Origin: Chitinophagaceae bacterium | Lineage (GTDB): Bacteria; Bacteroidota; Bacteroidia; Chitinophagales; Chitinophagaceae | Length of the DNA stretch: 64,000 bases | Reading direction: 5' to 3' | Assembly (NCBI GenBank): GCA_026415715.1 | Contig: JAOAGO010000005.1 | Location: forward strand, 1 to 64,000 | Shown here: positions 1-9,914 of the stretch, piece after piece | Layout: the number at the start of each line of letters is the position of its first letter | Position numbering within the stretch: position 1 is the first letter of the stretch | Notes under the pieces: generated by a model | What the model was told of the DNA's origin: nothing | What the model saw: only the letters and a program-made list of their open reading frames with translations | The model's database searches: none | Translations under genes and position numbers: made by a program

Positions 1-35
1 AACGTATTCTTTTTATCTTTACCCAAAACCTGCAC

Positions 36-953
36 ATGATTATTCCGGATTATCTGAAACCCGGCGATACCATCGGATTGGTTTGTCCTGCCGGATATAT
101 GGCGGCCGATAAAACCGAAGACTGTATTCGTACCCTTCGTGAATGGGGATATGAAGTTATAACCGGTAAAACCGTGGGTGGAGCATCGAAAAATTATTTT
201 TCGGGCACCGACGAGGAGCGCCTGTCCGACTTTCAACAAATGCTGGATGATGATACCATCAAAGCCATACTTTGTGCACGTGGCGGCTACGGAACAGGAA
301 GAATTATTGAGCGCATCCGTTTCAAACGCTTTAAAAAGAATCCCAAATGGATTATCGGCTACAGCGATATCACGGTGCTGCATTGTCATCTGCTGTCAAA
401 CTATAAAGTGGCTTCGCTTCATGCCCCCATGGCCGCAGCATTTCAAGACGGCGGACATCGTTCTCCCTACGTGCTTTCGCTGAAAGAAGCGCTGGAAGGA
501 AAACCGGCCGATTATGTGGCGGAAGCCCACCCCACGAACCGAAAGGGTAAAGCCAAAGGCAGGTTAGCGGGCGGAAATTTAGCGCTGCTGGCACATCTTA
601 CCGGCACTTCATCCGACATCAAAACCGAAGGAAGAATTCTGTTTCTGGAAGACGTGGGCGAATACTTATATAATATTGACCGGATGATGCATCAACTAAA
701 GCGTTCGGGAAAATTGGAAAATCTGGCCGGACTGATTTTCGGTATTTTCAGCGACAACAAAGACACCGACCGCCCCTTCGGTCAAACCGTTCAGGATATT
801 TTGTGGAATATTGTTAAAGAATATGACTATCCCGTTTGTTTTGAATTTCCCGTAAGCCATACCGAAAAAAACTATGCTCTGAAAATTGGTGTAGAATACG
901 AGCTGAATGTGGGCGATACAAACGTAAGGCTTCGTGAAGCCGTTAAGAAATGA
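36..953 (+). CDS. LD-carboxypeptidase (peptidase S66 / MccF-like family)
   Basis: 305-aa ORF; LKPGDTIGLVCPAGY N-terminus, ARGGYGTGRI and IGYSDIT motifs, GRLAGGNLALL and LFLEDVGEYLYNIDRMM typical of S66. Confidence 0.9.
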   Translation: MIIPDYLKPGDTIGLVCPAGYMAADKTEDCIRTLREWGYEVITGKTVGGASKNYFSGTDEERLSDFQQMLDDDTIKAILCARGGYGTGRIIERIRFKRFKKNPKWIIGYSDITVLHCHLLSNYKVASLHAPMAAAFQDGGHRSPYVLSLKEALEGKPADYVAEAHPTNRKGKAKGRLAGGNLALLAHLTGTSSDIKTEGRILFLEDVGEYLYNIDRMMHQLKRSGKLENLAGLIFGIFSDNKDTDRPFGQTVQDILWNIVKEYDYPVCFEFPVSHTEKNYALKIGVEYELNVGDTNVRLREAVKK

Positions 954-968
954 AAAGGCTCAGGCAGT

Positions 969-1757
969 TTAATACAATGCCATGGCAAAACGGCTGCGGT
1001 ACTTTTCCGTAAACGGATGATTATGCCCCCAGCGGTGAAACAGCGCTATGCACACTTTGCGGGCAATCTGGTCGTACGCATTTTTATTCAGCATGATACT
1101 TTGAATCAGCGCTTCTACGGCTTGTTCGGGATTTCCGTTTTTCAGGTGGTTGGCTGCCTCTGCCAGCAATCCGTCAACCGGCGTACCCTGCTGATAGGGA
1201 GTTGTCAAAAATTCAGATAAGTGCAACAAATCGGTAAGTATTTCGGTTTCACCCTGCTTTTTTATGAGGGCTTCGGTTTTTGATTTTATTTCTTCCGGAG
1301 CCGAAAATACTTTTCGTTGCAGAAGAGCCGGCAGCGCTTCGGGGTGTTCGGGATAACGGCTCAGAAAATCTTCCAGCTTTCCGATGGCTTCCTCGTCAGA
1401 CAGGTTGTTGAGTTCGGCCTGCAGCGTTTCCCATTCCTTTTTTTCCGGTGTGGGAAGGATATCGTTGAGCCAGCGTTTGAGCAGGTGTTTCGGTAAGGCA
1501 CCCACCTGTTCGCCGATAATTTTTCCTTCATAAAATAATTTCAGAGCCGGAATGCCCCGGATACCGTATTTATACATCAGTTCGGGTTGTTCGTCGGTGT
1601 TTACTTTAATCAACTTCCATTTTCCGTTGGCTTCGCGGTGCAGTTCTTCCAGCACCGGGCCAATCATGCGACAGGGGCCGCACCAGGGCGCCCAGAAATC
1701 AACCAATACCGGAGTTTGATAACTGGCTTCCAGAATATCTTTTTGTTCGTCTGTCAT
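969..1757 (-). CDS. Thioredoxin-domain protein with C-terminal TPR-like region (YbbN/CnoX-like)
   Basis: VDFWAPWCGPCRMIGPVLEEL active site followed by a helical repeat region; 262 aa. Confidence 0.88.
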   Translation of the reverse strand: MTDEQKDILEASYQTPVLVDFWAPWCGPCRMIGPVLEELHREANGKWKLIKVNTDEQPELMYKYGIRGIPALKLFYEGKIIGEQVGALPKHLLKRWLNDILPTPEKKEWETLQAELNNLSDEEAIGKLEDFLSRYPEHPEALPALLQRKVFSAPEEIKSKTEALIKKQGETEILTDLLHLSEFLTTPYQQGTPVDGLLAEAANHLKNGNPEQAVEALIQSIMLNKNAYDQIARKVCIALFHRWGHNHPFTEKYRSRFAMALY

Positions 1758-1889
1758 GCCTTTCTTTTTTTGCTGTGCAAAATTCGTTTTTTTCAGGGAA
1801 CGGAGATAGTGACTGCAATCACGAACTTACAGTGCCGATATTTTGGAAAAACGGGATGAAACGCATATAACATTAAAGAAAATATTTTT

Positions 1890-2699
1890 TCACGGCAGCA
1901 GAAGCAGCGAGTCTAATTTCCGGAGGGTTTCCGGAAACTGAAAAAGGTTGTTGTGTTTTCCGTTTGGGATGGTAATGAGTTCATCGCCCGGCTTAAACAG
2001 TTTCTGCAGCCGTTTGGCATTTCGGTAGGTTACAATCCGGTCGCGGGTGCCGTGAAAGATGGAGACCGGCGCCCGAACCTGACGAAGGTATTCGGCAGTA
2101 GGCAAGCGGTAATGCAGCATCAGGCGTACGGGATATATGGGAAGATAATGCTCTACCACGGAAGGAAAATCGTAATACGGGGTTTCCAGAATCAGCCGCT
2201 TGCAGTCGCGTACCGAAGCCAGATATGCAGCAATGCCGGTGCCCATGCTTTTACCGTAGATGATGATACTGTCGGCCGGTGTGGAAGCGAGGGCGAATTT
2301 GTAAGTGAGCAGCGCCCAATTGTAGAGTTTTTGCTCGGTTAGTTTTCCTCTGCTTTTTCCGTAGCCCGGATAGTCAATCATGATAACGCGGTAGCCGCGA
2401 CGGGTAAAGTAAGGTATAAATTTATGATACCAGGAAATGTTTTTTTTGTTTCCGTGAAAATAAAGCACCACGCCGCGCCGGGGGGGAGCGGCGGCTTCAA
2501 AGTCCACCACGTTCAGGGTGTCTTCGCCGTTGATGGGAATATCTATTTCCCTGTGTGGTTCCGGAAAATCATATAGTTGATTACGTTTCAGGGTTACAGG
2601 GTGAAACAACACGGCATCCTGAAAAATATAAAGCGCTGCTCCCCCAAGCACATAAGCCAGCGCCACATAACGGAAAATCCGGAGTATCTTTTTTTTCAT
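1890..2699 (-). CDS. Alpha/beta hydrolase (BEM46/FrsA-like)
   Basis: LYFHGNKKNISWYH, DYPGYGKSRGK, IYGKSMGTGIAAY nucleophile elbow, IFHGTRDRIV. Confidence 0.85.
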   Translation of the reverse strand: MKKKILRIFRYVALAYVLGGAALYIFQDAVLFHPVTLKRNQLYDFPEPHREIDIPINGEDTLNVVDFEAAAPPRRGVVLYFHGNKKNISWYHKFIPYFTRRGYRVIMIDYPGYGKSRGKLTEQKLYNWALLTYKFALASTPADSIIIYGKSMGTGIAAYLASVRDCKRLILETPYYDFPSVVEHYLPIYPVRLMLHYRLPTAEYLRQVRAPVSIFHGTRDRIVTYRNAKRLQKLFKPGDELITIPNGKHNNLFQFPETLRKLDSLLLLP

Positions 2700-2776
2700 T
2701 ATGCCGCAAAGATGATAAGAAAATGGCGGATGCCTGACAGCCGGAATGATTCTTTTTTTCGGATGAGAAGGCCGGT

Positions 2777-3586
2777 TTAATATTTAAGTATATCGCGGAT
2801 GAAATTGTGATATTCGTCGAATTGGGGGAGATTGTTGTGGCCGCCGCCGGGAATACGGATGAGGGTTATTTTTTCCGGATTGATACGGGCAAGTGCTTCG
2901 CTGTGGCGGATGGGGATGAGCCAGTCGCGGGTGCCGTGCAGGATGTAGGTGTGGCATTTTACGCCGGCCAGCCACTTGTCGGTGCGAAGATGATAGCGCA
3001 GCACAAAGCGCACAGGCAAAAAAGGAAGAAAGCGTTCCACCACTTTGCGAAAACTGTAGTAGGGTGCATCCAGAATCAGATATCTCGGATTGTTGTCTGA
3101 GGCCACTTTGGCGGCAAAACCGCTGCCCATACTGCGGCCGTACACAATGAGGTGTTCTTCACCGTATTTTTCTTTAAGTTTCTGATAAACATACTGCATG
3201 TCGCTGAGCATTTCTTTTTCGCTGCGCTTGCCTGTGCTTTTGCCGAAGCCGCGATAGTCAACAAGCACCACATCATAATGATAGCGGTAAAAATCACGGG
3301 CATATTTGGCCCAGCCTTTGATACTACGGGTATTTCCGTGAAAATAAAGAATGAGCCCTTTGGGCTGTTCGCGGTAAAAATGCAGGGCATTAATGCGTAC
3401 GCCGGGAGCGGCGTCAAAAAAGTATTCGCGGAAGGGAATATCGTACCGGAATTCAAAGTCGGGATTCAGTTTTTCGGGTTTAAAAATCAGTCGCTCCTGA
3501 ATAAAATAGGCTATGACCGATAAAACGGCTATGCCACCCAGTATATACCAAATCGCCTGCGGCATGAAATGAAGGCAGATGTGCAA
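2777..3586 (-). CDS. Alpha/beta hydrolase, tandem paralog of the adjacent gene
   Basis: LYFHGNTRSIKGW, DYRGFGKSTGKRSE, VYGRSMGSGFAAK, LHGTRDWLIPI; also 269 aa. Confidence 0.85.
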   Translation of the reverse strand: MHICLHFMPQAIWYILGGIAVLSVIAYFIQERLIFKPEKLNPDFEFRYDIPFREYFFDAAPGVRINALHFYREQPKGLILYFHGNTRSIKGWAKYARDFYRYHYDVVLVDYRGFGKSTGKRSEKEMLSDMQYVYQKLKEKYGEEHLIVYGRSMGSGFAAKVASDNNPRYLILDAPYYSFRKVVERFLPFLPVRFVLRYHLRTDKWLAGVKCHTYILHGTRDWLIPIRHSEALARINPEKITLIRIPGGGHNNLPQFDEYHNFIRDILKY

Positions 3587-3706
3587 AGCAAATTAATCAT
3601 CTTTTGCGGAAATATGTGCGATGTGCGTAGGGTGATGAAAGAAAAAAAAAGTAGGCAGAAGCTGTCAGAAGGCGATAATTGTCAGATAAAATCCGGAAGG
3701 GTATCT

Positions 3707-5686
3707 TTATTCTTCCATAACCCGCTTCAGTTTCAGGTTGGTGACGGGAGCCACGATGAGAGGGAATTTTTCGATGGTAACATTGGCGGCATCGAGACCA
3801 AATCCTTTTTCTTCGGAAAGGCTGTATTCTTTGAGCCAGAAATGAAATTTCATGATGAGGCGTTCAAAGAAGGGCAGTTCATTGTCCTGGCTGAGATATT
3901 TTTCCATTACCACAAACTGAAAATCACCTACGGTACCGTTGCTGGCCAGGCTTTCATAACGGCTCATGATGTTTACTTCCTTATTAGCCACCAGGTCTTC
4001 CACTACTTTGCGGAACATGAGGTTAATCCGCGGCTCGATACGGAAACCCAGGCGAAAATCAACCCGAATAATATCGTTGGGGATAATGTGTTCTACCCTG
4101 TATTCGCAGGTGTAGGGGTCGTCTTTGGTGTCTACATGCACGAACCAGTAAATGTCGGCCCGTTTGGGCTTTTTGTTCAGAATGGAATAAATGATTTTGT
4201 GTTCAATTTCTTTAGGGTTGTTTGCACTGGTGAGATAAACCAGATGAGTAGCATATTTGGGGACGGATTTATCGTTGCTCAGTTCCTGAATTTTGGGAAT
4301 ATAGTGTTCCAGCCGGACGAATTCCACATAACGGTTTTTGATTTTGCGTGCCCGGTACCAGGTGTACATAACCAGAAACATGACGGTTCCGATAATCAGC
4401 GTAATGTATCCGCCATGCGTGAACTTTTCCATGAGGGCTACAAGGTAGCCGGTTTCGACGGTGAGGTAAGTGCCGAGAAAAAGGTATATCCAAACGGGTT
4501 TGATGCGATGCATCACCAGATAGTTTGCAAATAATATGGTGGTAGCAATCATGGTGATGATGATGGCCAATCCGTAAGCAGCTTCCATATTGGATGATTT
4601 CCGGAAGATGAGGACGATGCCGGTACAGCCAATAAACATAATGAAGTTTATGGCCGGGATAAACAGTTGCCCTTTGGCTTCGGAGGGATAACGGATGCGC
4701 AGCTTGGGCCAGAGGTTGAGGCGCATAGCTTCGCTGATGAGGGTAAAAGCGCCGGATATCATGGCCTGACTGGCAATGATGGCGGCAGACGTAGCGATTA
4801 CAACGCCCGGGATGATAAACCATTGCGGCATCAGGTCGTAGAAGGCGTTCATGCTGAGTTTGCTTTTCACCTCGTCGGTAATCTGCAGTCCGCTGCGGTG
4901 AGAGAGCAGGTAAGCGCCCTGGCCGATATAATTCACCAGCAGGCAGGTTTTTACAAACATCCATGAAATGCGGATGTTTCCCCTTCCGCAATGCCCCAGG
5001 TCGCTGTACAAGGCTTCGGCACCGGTGGTACAGAGAAATACGGCGCCCAGAAGCCAGAAACCCTGCGGATAATTTTTCAGAAAGCTGACGGCATAATAAG
5101 GATTAAATGCCTTAAAAATAGAAGTATCATCAAAAATATGAACGAGGCCCAGCACCAGCAACATGGTAAACCAAACCAGCATAACCGGCCCGAAAAGGGA
5201 ACCGATATTGGCCGTACCAAATTGCTGCATAAAGAAAAAGACAGTAAGTATGCTGAGCACAATGATAACGACGGTATTACTTCCGTCTTCAATGCCCAGA
5301 GCCGGCAATTTTTTCAGCCCTTCCACGGCAGAAGTAATGGAAATGGGCGGGGTAATAATGCCGTCGGCCAGCAGGGAAGCGCCGCCGATCATGGCAGGAA
5401 TGACGAGCCATTTTTTCCGACGCCGTACCAGAGCATACAAGGCAAAAGTGCCGCCTTCGCCGCGGTTATCGGCACGCAGCACAAGCACAACATATTTTAA
5501 GGTGGTTTGAATGGTAAGCGTCCAGATAATGCAAGAAAGTGAGCCGATAATCAGTTCTTCACTGACAATACGGTTGCTGACGATGGAATTAAACACATAG
5601 AGAGGAGAGGTGCCGATATCTCCGTAAATGATGCCCAGGGCGATAATGAGACCGAGGGGAGTAACTTTATTCGTTGGCGCTTTCAC
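3707..5686 (-). CDS. kup: KUP family potassium uptake protein
   Basis: ALGIIYGDIGTSPLYVFNSI, multi-pass membrane protein, GAEALYSDLGHCGRGNIRISW; 659 aa. Confidence 0.95.
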   Translation of the reverse strand: MKAPTNKVTPLGLIIALGIIYGDIGTSPLYVFNSIVSNRIVSEELIIGSLSCIIWTLTIQTTLKYVVLVLRADNRGEGGTFALYALVRRRKKWLVIPAMIGGASLLADGIITPPISITSAVEGLKKLPALGIEDGSNTVVIIVLSILTVFFFMQQFGTANIGSLFGPVMLVWFTMLLVLGLVHIFDDTSIFKAFNPYYAVSFLKNYPQGFWLLGAVFLCTTGAEALYSDLGHCGRGNIRISWMFVKTCLLVNYIGQGAYLLSHRSGLQITDEVKSKLSMNAFYDLMPQWFIIPGVVIATSAAIIASQAMISGAFTLISEAMRLNLWPKLRIRYPSEAKGQLFIPAINFIMFIGCTGIVLIFRKSSNMEAAYGLAIIITMIATTILFANYLVMHRIKPVWIYLFLGTYLTVETGYLVALMEKFTHGGYITLIIGTVMFLVMYTWYRARKIKNRYVEFVRLEHYIPKIQELSNDKSVPKYATHLVYLTSANNPKEIEHKIIYSILNKKPKRADIYWFVHVDTKDDPYTCEYRVEHIIPNDIIRVDFRLGFRIEPRINLMFRKVVEDLVANKEVNIMSRYESLASNGTVGDFQFVVMEKYLSQDNELPFFERLIMKFHFWLKEYSLSEEKGFGLDAANVTIEKFPLIVAPVTNLKLKRVMEE

Positions 5687-5785
5687 GTTTCAACTCAAGC
5701 TTTAGGCATTGCCCGTATTACAAGCAATCATCGGCTTTAAGGAATTTTCGTCAGGTACGAACCGGGTGTCGAAGGCAATGGTCTG

Positions 5786-5818
5786 CAAAGGTATAAGTAA
5801 AATCCGTTATTCACCAAA
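5786..5818 (-). promoter_or_regulatory. Candidate Bacteroidota sigma-ABfr-type promoter for kup (TTTG-N21-TACCTTTG on the minus strand)
   Basis: Minus-strand TTTG (5815-5818) and TACCTTTG (5786-5793) match the -33/-7 consensus TTTG...TAnnTTTG; about 100 nt upstream of kup. Confidence 0.5.
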
Positions 5819-5931
5819 CTGAAAAAAAAACAAGTTTGTTCTTTTTTAAATATTCGTTAATGTATTTTGCCGGGCGAACAAACGTTCAAAAAAAAGTCCC
5901 GATTTTGTAATTTTATAAATTAATCTTTCTG

Positions 5932-7461
5932 ATGAAACGTTTTGTTTTGTTTCTACTGTTTACGGCTCCGGTCACGGTTTCTGTTTTTTCTCAGAAAATC
6001 GTGTATTCAGAATATGACCGCGATGACAGCCGGAGAATGAATTTTGAGATTGTAGGCAAAGTTTCAGGCCTTTTCATGATTTACAAAAATACCCGCAACC
6101 GGCATTGGATTGTTACCTATGACAATGACATGCGTCAGGTATCGAAAACCGAACAGAATTATCTGCCCCGCAACGAACGGTTAACAGGCATTGATTTTTT
6201 CCCGTATTCCGATCATGTATACGCAATTTATCAGTATCAGAAAAAAAATGTAGTGTACTGCATGATGGCCCGCATTGACGGAAACGGAAAAATAAAAGAA
6301 GCGCCTGTTGAGATAGATACCAGTTTTATCGGCTCTTCTGGAACCAGCCGCATATACACCGCCCTTGCCAGCGAAGACAAAAACAAAATCTGTGTATTCA
6401 AAATCAACAGCCGGAACAAAAGAATGTACGTGATGACGACTTTTTTATTTGACCAGCAGATGAAACTGATAAAAAGAAGCCGGCTGAACATTCCGATGGA
6501 TGACCGCAACGATCATCTGGGCGATTTCAGCCTGGATAACGACGGTCACCTGGTATTTACCCGCTTTACCAGAAACAGCAATGAAAACATAACGCAGGCA
6601 TCCATGTTGGTAAAATGGGCCATGGCCGATACGCTGACAGAACGCAAGCTCTCGCTGGAAAAAAATATGCTGGATGAAATTCATGTAAAGGTGGATAATG
6701 CAAACCGGCGTTATTTGCTTTTATCTTTTTATTACAAGGAAAAACGTGGAAATATTGACGGCTTGTATTTTTATATCTGGGATAAAGACTCGGCCAGGCT
6801 GTTGCTGGAAAAAACCTATGCCTTTGACGACGAGATACGGAGAGAGGCAAAAGGAGACGCTTCGTTAAAAATGGCATTTAATGATTATTTTATTCGCCAG
6901 ATTATTATACGGCGCGACGGCGGATTTATTCTCAGCGCCGAGGCTTTTTATACCACATCGCGGTTCAACAACTGGAACCGCTGGAATTTTCTTTACGGTA
7001 ATCCGTTTTTTCCGCCTTTCTGGGACGGATTTTATTATTCGCCCTTTTTTACCAATGCATTTTGGTTTAACCGCTTCAGCAATACGCAATCAGTGCGCTT
7101 TCATGCCGATAATATTGCCGTGTTTTCTTTCAATAAGCAAGCAGAACCCGAGTGGAAAACCGTACTCAGCAAAAGCCAGTTTCATGACGATTCAGACGAT
7201 TTAATTTCATTTCAATTGATGAACACCGGCGACCAGTTGCATTTTTTATTCAATCTGTATGAGCGCCGCAATAACCTACTCACCGATTACAGCGTTTCGC
7301 CTTCCGGCGAACTCACCCGAAATCCCACACTCAAAAATTTAGACCGGGGCTATGAGTTTATGCCCAAATACGCCAAGCAGGTTAGCGCCCGGCAAATGAT
7401 TATTCCTTGTTTGTACAGAGGTTACATTTGCTTTGCAAAAATTGATTACGGAACCAACTGA
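5932..7461 (+). CDS. Hypothetical secreted protein
   Basis: 509-aa ORF with N-terminal signal peptide (MKRFVLFLLFTAPVTVSVFSQ); no domain recognised. Confidence 0.75.
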   Translation: MKRFVLFLLFTAPVTVSVFSQKIVYSEYDRDDSRRMNFEIVGKVSGLFMIYKNTRNRHWIVTYDNDMRQVSKTEQNYLPRNERLTGIDFFPYSDHVYAIYQYQKKNVVYCMMARIDGNGKIKEAPVEIDTSFIGSSGTSRIYTALASEDKNKICVFKINSRNKRMYVMTTFLFDQQMKLIKRSRLNIPMDDRNDHLGDFSLDNDGHLVFTRFTRNSNENITQASMLVKWAMADTLTERKLSLEKNMLDEIHVKVDNANRRYLLLSFYYKEKRGNIDGLYFYIWDKDSARLLLEKTYAFDDEIRREAKGDASLKMAFNDYFIRQIIIRRDGGFILSAEAFYTTSRFNNWNRWNFLYGNPFFPPFWDGFYYSPFFTNAFWFNRFSNTQSVRFHADNIAVFSFNKQAEPEWKTVLSKSQFHDDSDDLISFQLMNTGDQLHFLFNLYERRNNLLTDYSVSPSGELTRNPTLKNLDRGYEFMPKYAKQVSARQMIIPCLYRGYICFAKIDYGTN

Positions 7462-7476
7462 CGAAATTTTTGATTT

Positions 7477-8466
7477 GTGTTAGCGCTGTTCAGACAAAAA
7501 AATCCCACGACACTGTTTCCGGTTTTTTTGCTGGGAGTATTAATAAAACTGCCGCTGTTTTTTCATCCGCCCGTTCTTTTGCACAAGCGTACAGACGGGC
7601 TTTTTTTTCAGTGGTTGGCAAAAAACCTTTCACTGGCCGGCGAGAAACCTTCATTTTTTAGCGCGGTGCTGAGTTTTCTGTTGTTGTTTTGGCAGGCCTT
7701 GCTTATAAACAGTTTTATTGTTCAGCAGAAAATGATGCCGCGTCTGAATTTCCTGCCGGCCATGGCTTATTTAATGATTACCTCGCTGGTTCCGGAGTGG
7801 AATTATTTTTCAGCAGCGATGATTTCCGTTTTTTTTATCATCCTAACATTCCGGTATTTGTTACAAACGAATCCTTCCGTGTTTTCTCCGGGTAAAATGT
7901 ACAATATGGGATTCATCATGGGCGTCGGTTCTTTTTTTTATTCTCCGCTGCTGCTTTGTATGCCATGGGTTTTCTTATCCCTGGCTTACCTGAGGCCTCT
8001 ACGTTTAAAGGAATGGCTGGTATGTTTGTCGGGATGGCTTACTCCGTACTATTTTACCTTGGTTTATCAGTTTGTTTTTGATTCGTGGGATGCAAAAAAG
8101 CTGATTCCTCCTTTTTTTCCGGGATTGCCTGAAATTCCGTCTTTGTTGTGGTTATCGGGCAGCACCATCCTGATTCTGATTCCATTATTGCTGGGCATCT
8201 ATTTTATTCAGGAGCAATTCAGAAAACTACTGGTACAGGTAAGGAAAAGCTGGATGGTAATGGGTTTGTTTCTGGTAAATATAATTCCGGTACCTTTTCT
8301 CATACCCGGCGACGGAATGAATGGTTGGCTGCTCTTTACCCTACCGGCGGCCGCTTTTCATGCCTGTTTTTATTATTATGCGCCACGCAGGCTGGCTTTG
8401 TTTTTTTTCTGGCTTATAGTAGCTTTTCTGATTTATGTTCAGCATTTTTTACACGAGGGCTGGTAG
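7477..8466 (+). CDS. Multi-pass membrane protein (DUF6427-like, tentative)
   Basis: 329 aa with many hydrophobic segments and an N-terminus resembling this Bacteroidota family; start at 7477 uncertain. Confidence 0.6.
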   Translation: MLALFRQKNPTTLFPVFLLGVLIKLPLFFHPPVLLHKRTDGLFFQWLAKNLSLAGEKPSFFSAVLSFLLLFWQALLINSFIVQQKMMPRLNFLPAMAYLMITSLVPEWNYFSAAMISVFFIILTFRYLLQTNPSVFSPGKMYNMGFIMGVGSFFYSPLLLCMPWVFLSLAYLRPLRLKEWLVCLSGWLTPYYFTLVYQFVFDSWDAKKLIPPFFPGLPEIPSLLWLSGSTILILIPLLLGIYFIQEQFRKLLVQVRKSWMVMGLFLVNIIPVPFLIPGDGMNGWLLFTLPAAAFHACFYYYAPRRLALFFFWLIVAFLIYVQHFLHEGW

Positions 8467-8496
8467 TGTAACAGGGTTTATATATGTTTAAGCCTG

Positions 8497-8504
8497 TATC
8501 TTTG
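8497..8504 (+). promoter_or_regulatory. Candidate -7 box (TATCTTTG) upstream of purQ
   Basis: Matches TAnnTTTG, 24 nt before the purQ ATG. Confidence 0.4.
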
Positions 8505-8527
8505 GCAACTGTATTAATGTTCACATC

Positions 8528-9199
8528 ATGAAATTCGGCATAGTTGTTTTTCCGGGCTCCAACTGCGACAGAGATGTTCACGATGCATTGAAATACGATT
8601 TGCAGCAGGAAGTGGTCATGCTCTGGCATAAGGACAAGGATTTAAGTATGTTTTCAAAAGACGATTGTATTATTCTGCCCGGCGGGTTTTCTTACGGCGA
8701 CTACCTGCGATGCGGCGCCATAGCCCGATTCAGTCCGATGATGCAAAGTGTGATAGCCTTTGCCAACGATGGCGGTAAGGTAATAGGTATATGCAACGGT
8801 TTTCAGATTTTATGCGAATCGCATCTTTTGCCCGGGGCCCTACTCCGAAACATGCATCAGAAATTCATTTGCATGAACGTATATATCACTAATCCCGAAG
8901 GCGAGGTGTTCAGGATTCCGATTGCACATGGCGAAGGACGCTATTATGCCGACGATGCCACGCTGGACGAACTGGAAGCCAATCGTCAGGTGTTGTTTTA
9001 CTACTGCGATGAAGAAGGGTGTATTACGCCGGAAACCAATCCTAATGGTTCGGTACGAAATATTGCCGGCATTTGCAATAAAAACCGCAATGTTTTCGGC
9101 ATGATGCCGCATCCCGAAAGAGCCTGCTCTGAGGTGCTCAGAAATACCGACGGAAGACGGGTATTTGAATATTTACTGAGTCCCGTAATTGCCCGGTGA
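8528..9199 (+). CDS. purQ: Phosphoribosylformylglycinamidine synthase subunit PurQ
   Basis: [59 protein letters not shown]. Confidence 0.96.
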   Translation: MKFGIVVFPGSNCDRDVHDALKYDLQQEVVMLWHKDKDLSMFSKDDCIILPGGFSYGDYLRCGAIARFSPMMQSVIAFANDGGKVIGICNGFQILCESHLLPGALLRNMHQKFICMNVYITNPEGEVFRIPIAHGEGRYYADDATLDELEANRQVLFYYCDEEGCITPETNPNGSVRNIAGICNKNRNVFGMMPHPERACSEVLRNTDGRRVFEYLLSPVIAR

Positions 9200-9446
9200 A
9201 ATTGTTAATGCTTTATTATTTTTCGGACATACCGCCCTGCAAACATCAATTTGTGACTTCAGTTCCCCCGATTTGGTCATTTATCAATTAATTTTGCTAT
9301 CCGGGCCGGCCGGTACAGCATCCGGAAAAGGAGCTTATCATTAAGATTTTAATCGCTTGTCCGAGCATCAAAAATTGATTCAGAAATTTGTAAATAAAGA
9401 GAACAGAAAACCATACAACTCGAATACTGAAAGCAAACAAGGAATT

Positions 9447-9896
9447 ATGATGAAAAACATACTGTTGTTAATTTTTATTTTACCTATGGGTTTAATGGCG
9501 CAAATGGATCCCGTGCAATGGTCTTTCAGCGCCACAAAGGTTGGAGACAAAACTTACGAGGTAAAATTGGTAGCCACACTTCAGAAAAAATGGCATCTGT
9601 ATTCTCAAACCCAACCCAAAGATGCCATTATTCTGCCCACTACATTTCGTTTTAACCCCAATCCTTTGATTACGCTGGAGGGGAAAGTAAAAGAAATCGG
9701 CAAACTGGAAAAGTTTTACGACAAAACGGTAGGTGCATCGGCTTATCAGTATTCCAACAGCGTTACTTTTGTTCAACGCGTTAAAATCAAATCCAACGCC
9801 AAAACAAAATTAATCGGCAGCGTTCAATATCAAACCTGCGATGATGAAAGATGCCTGCCTCCCAAAACCGTCAGCTTTTCGGTGGAATTAAAATAA
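9447..9896 (+). CDS. Stand-alone DsbD N-terminal (alpha)-like domain protein, secreted
   Basis: The ORF opens at 9357, but a signal peptide starts at the internal ATG 9447 (MMKNILLLIFILPMGLMAQ); KWHLYSQTQPKDAIILPTTFRF and YQTCDDERCLPPKTVSF resemble the DsbD alpha domain. Confidence 0.8.
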   Translation: MMKNILLLIFILPMGLMAQMDPVQWSFSATKVGDKTYEVKLVATLQKKWHLYSQTQPKDAIILPTTFRFNPNPLITLEGKVKEIGKLEKFYDKTVGASAYQYSNSVTFVQRVKIKSNAKTKLIGSVQYQTCDDERCLPPKTVSFSVELK

Positions 9897-9914
9897 TTTT
9901 ATCTTCTGTTACGA

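Noticed and set aside
3569-4534. 321-aa plus-strand ORF opposite kup
   Set aside because: Shadow ORF antisense to a clear KUP coding sequence; translation has no recognisable domain or signal.
4269-4991. 240-aa ORF in another frame of kup
   Set aside because: Out-of-frame reading of kup; His/Arg-rich composition is typical of a spurious frame.
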